From the NCBI GenBank assembly GCA_019637955.1, contig JAHBUS010000001.1, positions 1 through 64,000 of the forward strand: 64,000 nt of DNA, given 5' to 3'. The stretch's first letter is position 1, and the number at the start of each line of letters is the position of its first letter. The translations under genes and the position numbers were made by a program. The notes below the pieces were generated by a model. It saw only the letters and a list, made by a program, of their open reading frames with translations. It was not told where the DNA came from and did not search any database. Shown here in pieces: positions 17,672-27,100 of the stretch. The DNA comes from Pseudobdellovibrionaceae bacterium (lineage in GTDB: Bacteria > Bdellovibrionota > Bdellovibrionia > Bdellovibrionales > Bdellovibrionaceae).

Positions 17672-17747
17672 GGGCCTGTAGCTCAGCTGGGAGAGCGCTA
17701 GCATGGCATGTTAGAGGTCGTCGGTTCGATCCCGATCAGGTCCACCA
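17672..17747 (+). tRNA. tRNA-Ala (anticodon GGC)
   Basis: A 76-nt cloverleaf: acceptor GGGCCTG/CAGGTCC with one G-T pair, D-arm GCTCAGCTGGGAGAGC, anticodon stem CTAGC/GTTAG around loop ATGGCAT (anticodon GGC), T-arm with GGTTCGATCCC, encoded CCA. The conjugative element begins directly after its 3' end, so the 3' part is the likely attachment core. Confidence 0.95.
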
Positions 17748-18115
17748 AATTTCTTCGCGAATTTTGGCCGTTTCTTTAGAAGTGTTAGTAATGTCTGCTA
17801 AATTATAGCGAGGGCTCAGGTTCTCTGGCCCTTTCGGATAGTTCTCCGTATTTCGCAAAATTTCTGATTTTGGCTTTCTCGTGGCTTGCTGTTGGCTTGT
17901 TGGGTAGTACCCAGCCAGCCGCCCCCAGGAATCGGTAGCACCTACCGCCAAGCTCTTGTTTTCATTCAAAATTCAAAACCAGCGCCCGATGGCAGGCGCT
18001 TCGGATTCCTTGTCCAGCGTTCCGCTGGCGCGTTTTACGCGCTCAAGCGGAATTTTAACCATGCGCTCTCTGGCACGTTCAAGGTGCCAGGAGCGATCCC
18101 AAACAAGGAGAATCT
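17748..18115. other. ICE left-end noncoding region with hairpins
   Basis: No convincing gene. It holds several palindromes: GGGTAGTACCC near 17910, GGTAG-CAC-CTACC near 17937, CCAGCG-TTC-CGCTGG near 18015, and CTGGCAC/GTGCCAG near 18071. The last ones lie in the leader of the following regulator gene. They may be recombinase arm sites, operators or leader-RNA stems. A minus-strand frame at 17736-17969 is considered chance. Confidence 0.45.
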
Positions 18116-18754
18116 ATGCAACAAATCGAAAATCAAAATGAGCACATTTCCGGCCCAATAAGTGATGCGGTCGCGATCAAGAAAATGCGCCTTCTGCGGA
18201 GGATGAAGCGCAAAGAGGCGGCCCTCCTTTTCAACTATTCCCGAAGCTCCATTGAGAAAGTAGAAAATGGACGAGGGAAACTTACGCCGGATCGAGTGCG
18301 GCGTTTCGTGGAAGCCTACGGCTTCACGATGAATCAGTTTCTTGATCTAAAACTTGGAAAGCTGCCGGACGGTTTTCAACCGACGGCTGCTCCAAAAAAA
18401 ATCCGAATCATTGAGCACGTTGAACTTCGCCGAAGCTACAAAAAGCTCATCACAGATGAGGTTCGCGCGCTCCGAATGTTCCGCAAACGAAAAGGATTTT
18501 CGCAGTACGCGGCCAGCGAAATTTGCGGCTGGTGCTCGGCGACGATTGGGCACATTGAGCAAGGCAGAATCGAACTCACCGAGGAACGAATTAAGCACAT
18601 CCTCGGCGCTTACGGCTTCACTCTCAAAGAGTTTTATGAGTCGGTTCGCAGCGGCATAAAGCGCGAAGAGGTCGAAGACGAATGCCTCAAGCTGATTCAG
18701 CGTCTTGACGACACTCGCCTTCTCGCCGTGAAGGGCATTCTCGAAAAGTTCTAA
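18116..18754 (+). CDS. Regulator with two tandem XRE-type HTH domains
   Basis: A 212-residue cytoplasmic protein with two similar helix-turn-helix units. The first (about 20-75) reads AIKKMRLLRRMKRKEAALL ... SRSSIEKVENGRGKLT. The second (about 118-180) reads VRALRMFRKRKGFSQYAASE ... SATIGHIEQGRIELT. Each is followed by a YGFT segment. As the first gene of the element it may control excision or transfer. ATG follows AAGGAG. Confidence 0.8.
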   Translation: MQQIENQNEHISGPISDAVAIKKMRLLRRMKRKEAALLFNYSRSSIEKVENGRGKLTPDRVRRFVEAYGFTMNQFLDLKLGKLPDGFQPTAAPKKIRIIEHVELRRSYKKLITDEVRALRMFRKRKGFSQYAASEICGWCSATIGHIEQGRIELTEERIKHILGAYGFTLKEFYESVRSGIKREEVEDECLKLIQRLDDTRLLAVKGILEKF

Positions 18755-18797
18755 GCAAAACAAGATTTCAAATTCAACACTAAAAGGAGATTAAAAA

Positions 18798-19148
18798 ATG
18801 AAAAAACAGAAAAGCAAAACCACCGTCAGCAGTAGTTCCATTCGCATCAAATCGGAGATCAAGAAAACCGCCAAGGCATTCTTGAACAAGGTCAACAGCG
18901 AAAACAAAGGATGTCGCAAAATGAAGATCGACGACATCTTCGAGTTGGCATTGTCCTTAGTGACAGACGATCATCTGAAAGGACTCCGCCAGAAAGCCAT
19001 GACGAACAAAGGTCGCATGGAGATTCTGCGGCAGAAATATATCGAGTTGAACGGATACATTTCCGAGGACGACTTCCTCGGCCTGGCGTGGAGTCCGCAA
19101 CTCCAAGAATTCGTTAAGCAACAAGAAGCCGAGCTCTTTGCGGCCTAA
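18798..19148 (+). CDS. ICE accessory protein, paralogue of the 63071 gene
   Basis: A 116-residue Lys-rich protein. It aligns along its length with the protein at 63071-63448. Both start with SS-x-R-x-K, then FLN-x-VN, a Lys/Arg cluster, the D-x-x-x-LAL or LLSLLL helix, a DHLKGLRQ or EHIQQLQQ helix, and end with S-x-D-x-FLGL. The function is unknown; a nucleic-acid-binding accessory role is possible. It follows the double-HTH gene by 43 bp with AAAGGAG before the ATG. Confidence 0.6.
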   Translation: MKKQKSKTTVSSSSIRIKSEIKKTAKAFLNKVNSENKGCRKMKIDDIFELALSLVTDDHLKGLRQKAMTNKGRMEILRQKYIELNGYISEDDFLGLAWSPQLQEFVKQQEAELFAA

Positions 19149-19161
19149 CGCCCAAGAAAAG

Positions 19162-19246
19162 GTCTCCAGTTTGAGGACCGAAAAGCCCGAAACTGGAGAC
19201 TCCGAAAGAAAAGGACTCCTGATTGTATTCAATCAGGAGTTTCGTT
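19162..19246 (+). terminator. Tandem hairpins ending in an intrinsic terminator
   Basis: The first hairpin pairs GTCTCCAGTTT with AAACTGGAGAC (19162-19200). The second pairs ACTCCTGATTG with CAATCAGGAGT around TATT (19215-19240), followed by TTCGTT. They end the 18116-19148 operon. Confidence 0.75.
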
Positions 19247-19298
19247 CGACGCACAAACTCTCGAATGAGAATTTGCGCGCTTGGAGAACGAAGCGAAG

Positions 19299-20195
19299 TC
19301 AAATCTGCTTTTCAGCAGAGCGAAACTTTTCGATCCGAGTATAAGCAATCTTGTAATGGAAAGTAGGAATATCCAGCCAGTGCGAAACCGTGACAGTCTG
19401 CTTATTCACACGAACGACAGGCATCCAACTGCGTTTATAGCAAATGTAGTCGCCGACTTTGATCGTTTCCGGTGACGCAATAGCTTCACCGTCATCTTTT
19501 CGAGCAGTCTCGATCTCGGCAAGACGACCTTGCCAAAATGTGAGCTTTTCCTGCGCCTGAACGAGTCGCGGGTTTGCGGGTTCGGCCCACTTGGAAAGTT
19601 GCCTGACGACCTTTTGAGCTTCTTTGATGCGATTTCCGATATAGCGACGGTCTTCCAAGCGTTCTTGCGAACGGTTAAGGTCAAAAGCACGACCTCGGAG
19701 ATACGCAGCCTTGTCGTTTTCCTCGATGGATTTTTCCACATTGCTACGAATACGCTCGATGTCTCGCCGATGACGGCGCTCGCTATGGTGGCCGACGAGT
19801 ATCGGCTGTCCAAAAGGAATGAAAGAACTGATCCTATCAGCCGCTTGGCTGCGACTTTCCGCACGAGCTTCCGCATTTTCGGCGTAAGTTTGGTAGCGTT
19901 CAGCCTTATCCAAGTCGCGTTGGATTTTACTTTCTACTTGTTCGGCAAAGGATTCGCGCCCGTACTTTTCAAGCTGAGTAAGAATGTCGGCAGTCGGATC
20001 TTCAAAGAAGGACCATTGACCGCGAAACTTGCGGCCCTTGATCTCTCGAAAGAATGTTTCAAGCCCAAAGATGTTGCCAGAAGCGATCCAGACCGGGCGA
20101 GGTTTCTTGCCCGGCTTTGAGGGAGTGGTCATGGTTTCAGTGATTTGCACACCGAAATTTTTAAGAGATTCTGAAGTCAAATTTTGCTGATTCAT
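19299..20195 (-). CDS. DUF3560 domain protein
   Basis: A 298-residue protein rich in charged helices. The central block AADRISSFIPFGQPILVGHH followed by SERRHRRDIERIR is the DUF3560 signature, found in plasmid- and phage-encoded proteins of unknown role. The N-terminus resembles a small substrate-like domain, and the C-terminus (GDYICYKRSWMPVVRVNKQT) looks like a small beta fold. Leader RBS AAGGA. It is one of a leftward set of three ICE genes. Confidence 0.85.
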   Translation of the reverse strand: MNQQNLTSESLKNFGVQITETMTTPSKPGKKPRPVWIASGNIFGLETFFREIKGRKFRGQWSFFEDPTADILTQLEKYGRESFAEQVESKIQRDLDKAERYQTYAENAEARAESRSQAADRISSFIPFGQPILVGHHSERRHRRDIERIRSNVEKSIEENDKAAYLRGRAFDLNRSQERLEDRRYIGNRIKEAQKVVRQLSKWAEPANPRLVQAQEKLTFWQGRLAEIETARKDDGEAIASPETIKVGDYICYKRSWMPVVRVNKQTVTVSHWLDIPTFHYKIAYTRIEKFRSAEKQI

Positions 20196-20211
20196 ATTAT
20201 ATGATCCTTTC

Positions 20212-20616
20212 TTAGTTAGTTCTGAAGCGTTTGACGAATAGAGGGGTTGCTTTTACGGATGCAATGGCATCGTCCATGAAGCGACTATCGCAAGAACTAT
20301 ATTTCATGCGTCTAACGACAATGATTCCTTGGTCTTCGGGTGCGCTGAAGGCGTCAGTATTTACGTCAACCCATCCCTCAAAGAGAGCGAAGTCTTTCTT
20401 GCCGTAGAATTTGATGCTGTGGAGATTACGCTTTTTCTTCGGAGTGAAGATCAGCTCGACGGCGTTTTCGTATTGGGCGAAGCGGCCCAATTTTGACGAG
20501 TGAAATGTGAATTGAACCGCGTTTACACCAAAACCCATATCGTTCTCGACGATAACGGTGTAGCGTTTGCCGACTTCAAGATTGAGTAAGTCACTGAACT
20601 GATTGATCTGTTCCAT
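20212..20616 (-). CDS. Hypothetical ICE protein
   Basis: A 134-residue soluble protein of mixed alpha/beta composition with a KRYTVIVEND strand near the start; no family recognised. ATG follows AAAGGAA. It lies 17 bp upstream of the DUF3560 gene in the same orientation. Confidence 0.6.
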   Translation of the reverse strand: MEQINQFSDLLNLEVGKRYTVIVENDMGFGVNAVQFTFHSSKLGRFAQYENAVELIFTPKKKRNLHSIKFYGKKDFALFEGWVDVNTDAFSAPEDQGIIVVRRMKYSSCDSRFMDDAIASVKATPLFVKRFRTN

Positions 20617-20690
20617 AAGTAATTCCTTTCTAAAATTTGTTTTCGTTGACGAAAGCCTCCCTTCCCCGAGAGGAAGAGAGGCCGATTCGG

Positions 20691-21068
20691 TTAGGCAGGA
20701 AGAGCCTCGCTGCCGCTATGAGCTTCTTCAGCCACCGCAGACAGGATTTTCTTGTAGTAGTTGACGTGCTTAGAGACTCGAATCCCGAGCACGCTGTGAA
20801 CGAGGTAGTCGCCCTTGAGGTAGATGACCGGACGAGCGATCAGCCCGAAGACGTTGCGGGTTGCCGTTTGCTCTTGCGCTTCTTTTTTCTCGAAGGGCAA
20901 GCCGAGAATCGACTTGTAGAGGTTGACAGGCATTTCGATTCTGAGATCAGAGCCGAGACGGTGCGTGATCGTGCCGCGTTCTTCATTTAGGTACACTTGC
21001 GGATTCGCGTAGAATCCCTGAAACTGTTTGGTTTCTTGAGCTTGGTTGTTTTGAGCTTTCTGTTGCAT
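20691..21068 (-). CDS. Hypothetical ICE protein
   Basis: A 125-residue protein with a Gln/Asn-rich start (MQQKAQNNQAQETKQFQ), then predicted beta strands. The ATG has a strong AAAGGAG site. First gene of the leftward trio; no family recognised. Confidence 0.6.
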   Translation of the reverse strand: MQQKAQNNQAQETKQFQGFYANPQVYLNEERGTITHRLGSDLRIEMPVNLYKSILGLPFEKKEAQEQTATRNVFGLIARPVIYLKGDYLVHSVLGIRVSKHVNYYKKILSAVAEEAHSGSEALPA

Positions 21069-21705
21069 GACTTTCTCCTTTGAAAGTTTTGTTTTTGCGC
21101 CGACCCCATCAACATCGAGGGGCCTTTCACAAACCCGTGAAGGCCCTGAAGATGGTGACGAGGGAGTGCAGCGGGACGCCCCCGACCGCCACGCGAGAGC
21201 ACCCGAGAGGTGCGGTAGCGGCAGGGGCCGTGACAGGGAGAAGCGAAGCGCCTGGCGCGGCCCCTGCGAAGGGAGGGATCAGGCGGCGCGCGGAGCGACC
21301 GATTCCAAGCAAAAATGAATTTCAAAAAGCGGAGAATCATTCAACTGAACGCCAAGGCGACCTGCTGGAGAAATGGATGGTATGTTCAAGGATTTTCAGC
21401 GATCAAAAATGATTGAAGAACTGCATGATGATGCAGATGAGGACTGTTTTGTTACGAAGTGCGCAGTCGTTCCGAGGGCGACTTCTGGCTTTCGAGTGCT
21501 ACTGCGCGGGCGCAAACGCAAAAGGTCTTCGGGTTCGCTTCCTCTGACACGCCTCAAAGGATACCGCTGTCACTGATTGATCGGAGACTTGACCGATGCC
21601 AAAACGCCAAGTGCTTCGTCTCCTAATGGCTGAAGATGTCGATTTCAGGGCCATTGTTCCCTGAATACTCCTCTCCTGCCTAACGGCTTGGGCAAAGGAG
21701 CATTC
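21069..21705. other. GC-rich noncoding region with long hairpins
   Basis: About 640 bp without a reliable gene. Around 21140-21310 it is very GC-rich; GCAGGGGCCG pairs with CGGCCCCTGC across about 27 nt. A 67-codon frame at 21373-21576 lacks a good ribosome-binding site. Near 21663-21703, GAATACTCCT can pair with AGGAGCATTC, covering the ribosome-binding site of the next gene. The composition recalls the spacer at 59936-60110. Confidence 0.5.
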
Positions 21706-21867
21706 ATGGAACAAAACAAAAATGACAATTACATTACGTTGGAACTGAACATGAAGTTGTCGATGCGCGACTACAGATTGGTTCTCGGTCTCAAACGCAC
21801 TTGGATTTTGGCGATTGTCGTCGGAGTCGTACAACTCGTAACTTGGTTCATCAAGAGTCGGCAATAG
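21706..21867 (+). CDS. 53-residue single-helix membrane protein
   Basis: ATG at 21706 follows AAAGGAG. The product begins MEQNKNDNYITLELNMKLS and ends in one membrane helix (TWILAIVVGVVQLVTWFI) with a basic C-terminus. Its ribosome-binding site lies in a potential stem with 21663-21672, so translation may be regulated. Its stop is inside the terminator at 21853. Confidence 0.6.
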   Translation: MEQNKNDNYITLELNMKLSMRDYRLVLGLKRTWILAIVVGVVQLVTWFIKSRQ

Positions 21868-21878
21868 CCGACTCTTTT
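21853..21878. terminator. Bidirectional intrinsic terminator
   Basis: AAGAGTCGGC pairs perfectly with GCCGACTCTT around AATA, with T's on both strands. It serves the 53-residue gene on the plus strand and the FecR-type gene ending at 21877 on the minus strand. Confidence 0.8.
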
Positions 21879-23832
21879 AGTAGTGCCACCGGAAAACGAA
21901 AAAGCCCTCGCCCCAGGTCTCTTTGTATGGGTAGTCCAGAGGCGCTGTTTTGTCGCTACCAGCTTCCAAAAGATAGAGGCGATAGCCGACACCAAGCGAG
22001 TAGCGTTTGCGGAAATAGTAATTGAGGCGACCGATAGCTTCGTATTTTTTTGTTTGGTCAGCACCGATTCCAAGAACAACATCGCCACCAGCATCCCAAC
22101 GGTTGCCAACTGGAAAATCCATAGCGAAGCCAAGTTTGCCCAGGTCGTACTTTTGAGCGAAATAACCACGGCCGATGTTGCGATAAACCTCGAATCCAGT
22201 AAGAAGCGAAAAGTTGGTGCTTCCGAGCCAAGACGAACGCAGTTTGTAATGGTATCGTGCTTCGAGATCCAGAGGGTTGATGCCATTGGCAGTTTCATTG
22301 AGGCCACCGGCTTTTACGCGCGCGATTCCCTCGAAGCCGCTTCGCCCATTGAACCAGTGTTTCGAGCGAATGCCGAGCGAATATGCGTAAGGATTCGTGC
22401 GACCGACGTCTTTTTCGTCAGGAGAAAAAACGGTGAATGTGCCGGTCTCGAAGTCGATTCGCGAACTTGAATACGACTGATTCGTTTTTTCTTCGAGCGT
22501 TATCTTCGCTGAATTATTCGCCACAGGCACCGAAGAGGGCTTACGGATACTCGCAGGAATCGACTGATCTTCCTGGGTGCTTTTGTTTTTTATACTCTCT
22601 CGCTTCAGCTCTTCGATCTTCGTGCGAGAAAGTTTTCGAGACTCAGCCTGCGATGGTTTGCGAACGGTTAAAGGTTTGAGCTTACGAACCTCTTTGACTT
22701 CAGCTACAGGGGCAATGACTTTCTCCTGCGGGAGAATAACGACTTCGACTGGCTCAGAGACTGAAGTGAGTTCCGTTTTTTGATTTGCTCCGCGAACGCG
22801 GTAGTAGAAGGTTCCAGCGTTTTCAAATCGAAGCTGAAGATTTCCGTCACGGTTCCATTTTACGCGGGTCTTTTCAACGGGAAATTCTCTTTCGGTGGAA
22901 ACCTCGTAAACGTAGCCCTGCATCTCAGGAGATCCAGCGGCTGCAAGTGTTACGCGAGCGCCGTTTTCATCCAAGGTGATCGGCTGAGGGCTCGACGACG
23001 TAAGGCCAACAGACTCATCCAAAGGCAAAAACCCACGAGCTTCTTCCGAGATCGTCGCTCGCGGCGAAAGGGACTTGTCTTCCTTGAGCTCAAACACATC
23101 GTAAAGCTGTAAGTGCCTCTGGATCGGCGCGGGCGCAGGCGTTTCTATCGCCACAGGTTGCGGCTGCGCTGCCGGTTCATCACTCAACACCGATGCTGTC
23201 TGACGAATGGCCTCTTCCGTGACGACGATAGGAAGCGTTTCAATTTTCTGCGGCACGAGTTCCTGGCGCGGCTTTCCTTGGACTTGCACAGTGGCCTGTC
23301 CGCGCAACAAGCGAACTTGGGGTTTTGCGCCTTTTTCTTTTGGAACGATGATCTGGATGTCCGAGCCATTCCCTTCGATGATTGTCGGTTGCCCTTGAAC
23401 AGAGAGTTCCATTTTACCATCGACTTTGAAACGGAAGTTCCCCATGTTCAGATCCATCAACTTGGTCTCATTGAAAACCACAAGCGTGTTCTGATCGAGA
23501 GTCATCTCGTTTCCGTTTTTGAGCTCAACGTGCGTTCGGGAATTCGCTCCGGTGAAAAGGCTATCGCCAGCGCGCACATTTTGCTTTTTTCGCGCGTTGA
23601 CCCAGAGGATTGTCGCTGAATTTTTATAGCGTGTGTCGTTGATCTTCTCAGTGACTATGCCCATCAAGGGTTTTGAAGTGTCGTCGTGAACGCTGCCGCC
23701 AATGAAGCGGTTGTAGAGGTCTTCGTTGAAAAGCAAAAGCGAGGCGAAGATCAATCCGACGACGGATAGACCAATGAGAACGCGTTCGGCGTTCATAAGC
23801 CCGCTGAAATCAAAACCCCTCTTATTATTCAC
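21877..23832 (-). CDS. FecR-domain membrane protein with C-terminal barrel-like region
   Basis: A 651-residue protein. An N-terminal helix (about 17-37) anchors it. Residues about 60-190 form a FecR-type domain (ARKKQNVRAGDSLFTGANSR, then NGNEMTLDQNTLVVFNE). A Pro/Lys-rich central region with Ig-like strands follows. The last about 180 residues have alternating amphipathic strands ending in FFVFRWHY, as in outer-membrane barrels. Such proteins link envelope layers. GTG start at 23832 follows GGAAAGGGG. It is divergent from the DGR target lipoprotein. Confidence 0.7.
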   Translation of the reverse strand: MNNKRGFDFSGLMNAERVLIGLSVVGLIFASLLLFNEDLYNRFIGGSVHDDTSKPLMGIVTEKINDTRYKNSATILWVNARKKQNVRAGDSLFTGANSRTHVELKNGNEMTLDQNTLVVFNETKLMDLNMGNFRFKVDGKMELSVQGQPTIIEGNGSDIQIIVPKEKGAKPQVRLLRGQATVQVQGKPRQELVPQKIETLPIVVTEEAIRQTASVLSDEPAAQPQPVAIETPAPAPIQRHLQLYDVFELKEDKSLSPRATISEEARGFLPLDESVGLTSSSPQPITLDENGARVTLAAAGSPEMQGYVYEVSTEREFPVEKTRVKWNRDGNLQLRFENAGTFYYRVRGANQKTELTSVSEPVEVVILPQEKVIAPVAEVKEVRKLKPLTVRKPSQAESRKLSRTKIEELKRESIKNKSTQEDQSIPASIRKPSSVPVANNSAKITLEEKTNQSYSSSRIDFETGTFTVFSPDEKDVGRTNPYAYSLGIRSKHWFNGRSGFEGIARVKAGGLNETANGINPLDLEARYHYKLRSSWLGSTNFSLLTGFEVYRNIGRGYFAQKYDLGKLGFAMDFPVGNRWDAGGDVVLGIGADQTKKYEAIGRLNYYFRKRYSLGVGYRLYLLEAGSDKTAPLDYPYKETWGEGFFVFRWHY

Positions 23833-24133
23833 TTAACCCCTTTCCACCTGTTAAAATCGGCTCAAAGGGAGACGACCCTTGAGTCCAGAGGCGCAAAATT
23901 GGACCCCGAACTGGACCATCTTGAAGAACAAAATCGCACATAAAAAATATCTGCCCGCATAAGGTCTGGTTCCCGCGACTTTTTATCAAGATTCATCAGC
24001 GAGTGAATCAGGCTGATACGGTCCAAAGTTAAGAAATCCGCCTAAACTCCGATATATAGATGAAAACGCTCGGGTATTTTTCTCAACTTCGATTCGGCAA
24101 CATATATGCACGTTGGCGGAGGAGGATTTTTTG
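23833..24133. other. Divergent intergenic region between FecR-type gene and DGR target
   Basis: Holds the start signals of both genes. A small hairpin AAGGG/CCCTT lies near 23870, and ATTCA/TGAAT near 23993. One TTCGGCAA site at 24093-24100 matches the hexamer of the phased array at 29249-29374. No clear -35/-10 pair was found. Confidence 0.45.
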
Positions 24134-27100
24134 ATGACTAAAACTTCCATTTTAAGCCACGCGCTCGCGCGCGTTCCAACGTACATCTTGTCCGCTTCAA
24201 CTTTATTTTTCTTTTCTGGTTGCGGTTGGCTTCAACAAATCTCTGAACTGGATCGCGAAGTCACATTTTCTGCAACCATCACTCCCGCACAAATATACGA
24301 GGGACAGCAAGCAAAAGTTCAAGTGAATCTGAGCAAAAACTACGAGGGCGAGAAAATCATCTCCTGGACCCTTTACGAAGAAGGTACCCAGTCACTCGCC
24401 ACAACTTCTGATTTCGTCGAAGTTCAAGGCTCTGTCTCCCTCTCAGGAACGAGCGCCAAGGATTTTACAATTACATCGAAGCCTGGAAGTATCGCTTCCG
24501 GCAGCAAGCAATTCAAAGTCGTTCTAACGACTGAAAACTCCTCTCAATCCTTCAACATCTCTGTCCTGGATTCAGGAACGACCAGCACCATCTCGATCAC
24601 GTCGGCGCTAAACTCCGGCTACGTCAATAACGCCAACAAAGCGAACTACACTGTAAGCGGCGTCTGCTCGACGGCTGGAAGCGACGTCAACTTAGTTGCC
24701 GAGATCGGCGGCCAAAGCACAAGTGGCGTTGTCCCATGCTCAGTCAGCCTCGACTGGTCAATCAATTTGAATTTTTCCGCCGTTACGAACGATGGTCCCG
24801 TAACGCTCTCCGCGACTCATGCTGGAGGCGGCGGAACTCTTGGTGCGACCAGCCTACAAATCCAGAAGGACGTCGCAGCACCCACGGTCGCGTTCTCAAG
24901 TCCTGGCGCAATGAGCGCCATCAACGCTAGTATGGCTTCAAGTTTTGCGATCTCTGGAACCTGTTCGGAATACACCCGCATTGTTTCGGCGACGCTAACT
25001 TCGAGCGGCGGTGGAACACCTGTCGTCGCTTCTGGAGTTTGTCTGGATATTCTTGGCAGCGGAGAATGGAGCACCACCGCGAACATTTCGTCGCTGACCG
25101 ACGGAACGATTACGGCGACGCTCAGTCACTCGGACGCTGCCGGAAACACGTCTTCTGGAGTGCGCGCATTCACCAAAGATACTTTGATCCCAACTCTTTC
25201 GATCACGTCACCAGCTTCGCTTGCCACTTACAACGCAAGCACTTATCAGGCTCTTGCCATTGGCGGCGCCTGTAATAAAAACGGCGCTACCGTTACGCTT
25301 ACGGGCGACGTTAGCGGAACTTTGACCGCGACTTGCAACGGTACGAGCTATTCCTTTTCCGGCCTCACGCTGACCGGCGCAAACGGCGTTCGCGCAGTGA
25401 CAGCCACAATTAGCGATACGGCTGGAAACCAAACTCAAACAAGCATCAATCTTCAAAAAGACATTCTCGTACCGACGCTCGCGATCACGTCTCCCGCGAG
25501 TATGACGATGTATAATGCAAGCACCTACCAGACGCTTGCGATCACCGGCACTTGTAACAAAAACGGTGCGACCGTCGCGCTAACGGGCGACGTCAGCGGC
25601 ACCTTGAGCGCAAGCTGCAACGGAACGAACTTCTCATTTTCTGGTTTGACTCTTACGGGGGCTACAGGAACACGAACGATCACTGCCACAATCAGCGATT
25701 CAGCGGGTAACTCCTCGCAAGTGAACCTGAACCTGCAAAAAGACATCGTTGTTCCGACTTTGGCGATTTCGTCGCCCGCATCTTTGACGACTTTCATTGC
25801 GAATAACTATACGTCCGTTGCCATCAACGGAACTTGTAATAAAAACGGTGCGACCGTTACGCTCACAGGCGATGTCAGTGGCACACTGACGGATACCTGT
25901 AACGGGACAAACTATTCGTTCACGGGTCTAACTCTCACTGGGACCGACGGTTTGAAGTCCGTGACGGCCACTATCGCGGACTCCGCGGGCAACTCTTCTC
26001 AGGTGAATTTGAATCTCCAGAAGGACATCAGCGTTCCGACGGCAATCTTGAGTGGAGCGCCGGCGCCTGGATCATATAGCAATGCCACGAGCTTGACCGT
26101 GACTGTCGGGGGCGCCGATGTCAGTGAGTATCTGTATAAATTCGGAGATGGCACAACGGATTGCACGAATGCTACGGGTTACTCGGCCGCCACCGGAATC
26201 GCCACTACGATTTCCATTAACGCGGGAACGATGGGCGCTGATGGTGCGAAGAAGCTCTGTGTTCGCGCGAAAGATGCCAGTGGCAACATTCAGTCATTGG
26301 CCTCTGCTACCGAGGTCGGCTGGACGAAGGACACTGCGCTTCCGACGCTGGCGTTTACTTCTCCTGCCGCTGGATCTTACGTCAACCTCGCGACTCAATC
26401 GAGCTTCGCGGTGAGCGGAACTTGCTCTGAGGTTGGAACAAGCAACGTGAACATCGACGGCGACATCACGGCTCCCGTACAAGTCAACTGCGTTGCGGGC
26501 GCTCCGAATACTTGGACCGCGAACGTAAATTTCTCGACGGCCTCGAACGGCCCTGTGTTCCTTCTTATCTCGCAGACGGATGCGGCTGGAAACGTCGGAA
26601 GCCGTACCCGAGCATTCGTCAAAGACGCCGTGAATCCGACGATTGGATGGACCACTCCTTCTGCTGGAGCCTTCATCAATAACGCCAATAAAGCTGCTTT
26701 CGCCGTTACCGGGACTTGCTCGGACTATAGCGCGACTCCGAACGTGGCACTGACGAGCACGGCTCTTACTTCGACTGTGAATGTCGCTTGCGACGGCGCG
26801 AACTGGACAGCAAACCTTGCCTTCAACAACGGCGATGAGGCTGTCACCGTGCGCGCGACGATTACCGACGCCGCAGGAAATTCGACTTACAGCGACCGCA
26901 ATTTCTCGAAAGACACGAATAACCCAGTGCTTGCGATCACGTCGCCTTCAGCGGGAAGCTATGTCAATGACGCGAACAAAGCTGCGTTCGCCGTCAGCGG
27001 CACTTGCTCAGATGTAGGAACGAACAACGTCGTTGTTTCCGGTTCCGCGACCGCGACTGTGAACTGCGTCTCAGGCAGCCCGAACACTTGGTCGGCGAAT

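Noticed and set aside
17736-17969. 77-codon minus-strand frame next to tRNA-Ala
   Set aside because: Overlaps the tRNA 3' end, no ribosome-binding site, composition like noncoding DNA.
21373-21576. 67-codon frame in the GC-rich region
   Set aside because: Weak start context and no recognisable features; left as noncoding.
23113-23619. 168-codon plus-strand frame opposite the FecR-type gene
   Set aside because: Shadow of the 651-codon minus gene; Arg/Phe-rich and without ribosome-binding site.
25187-26032. Tandem Ig repeats considered as extra variable regions
   Set aside because: Differences are spread over all bases and codon positions and no matching template exists.
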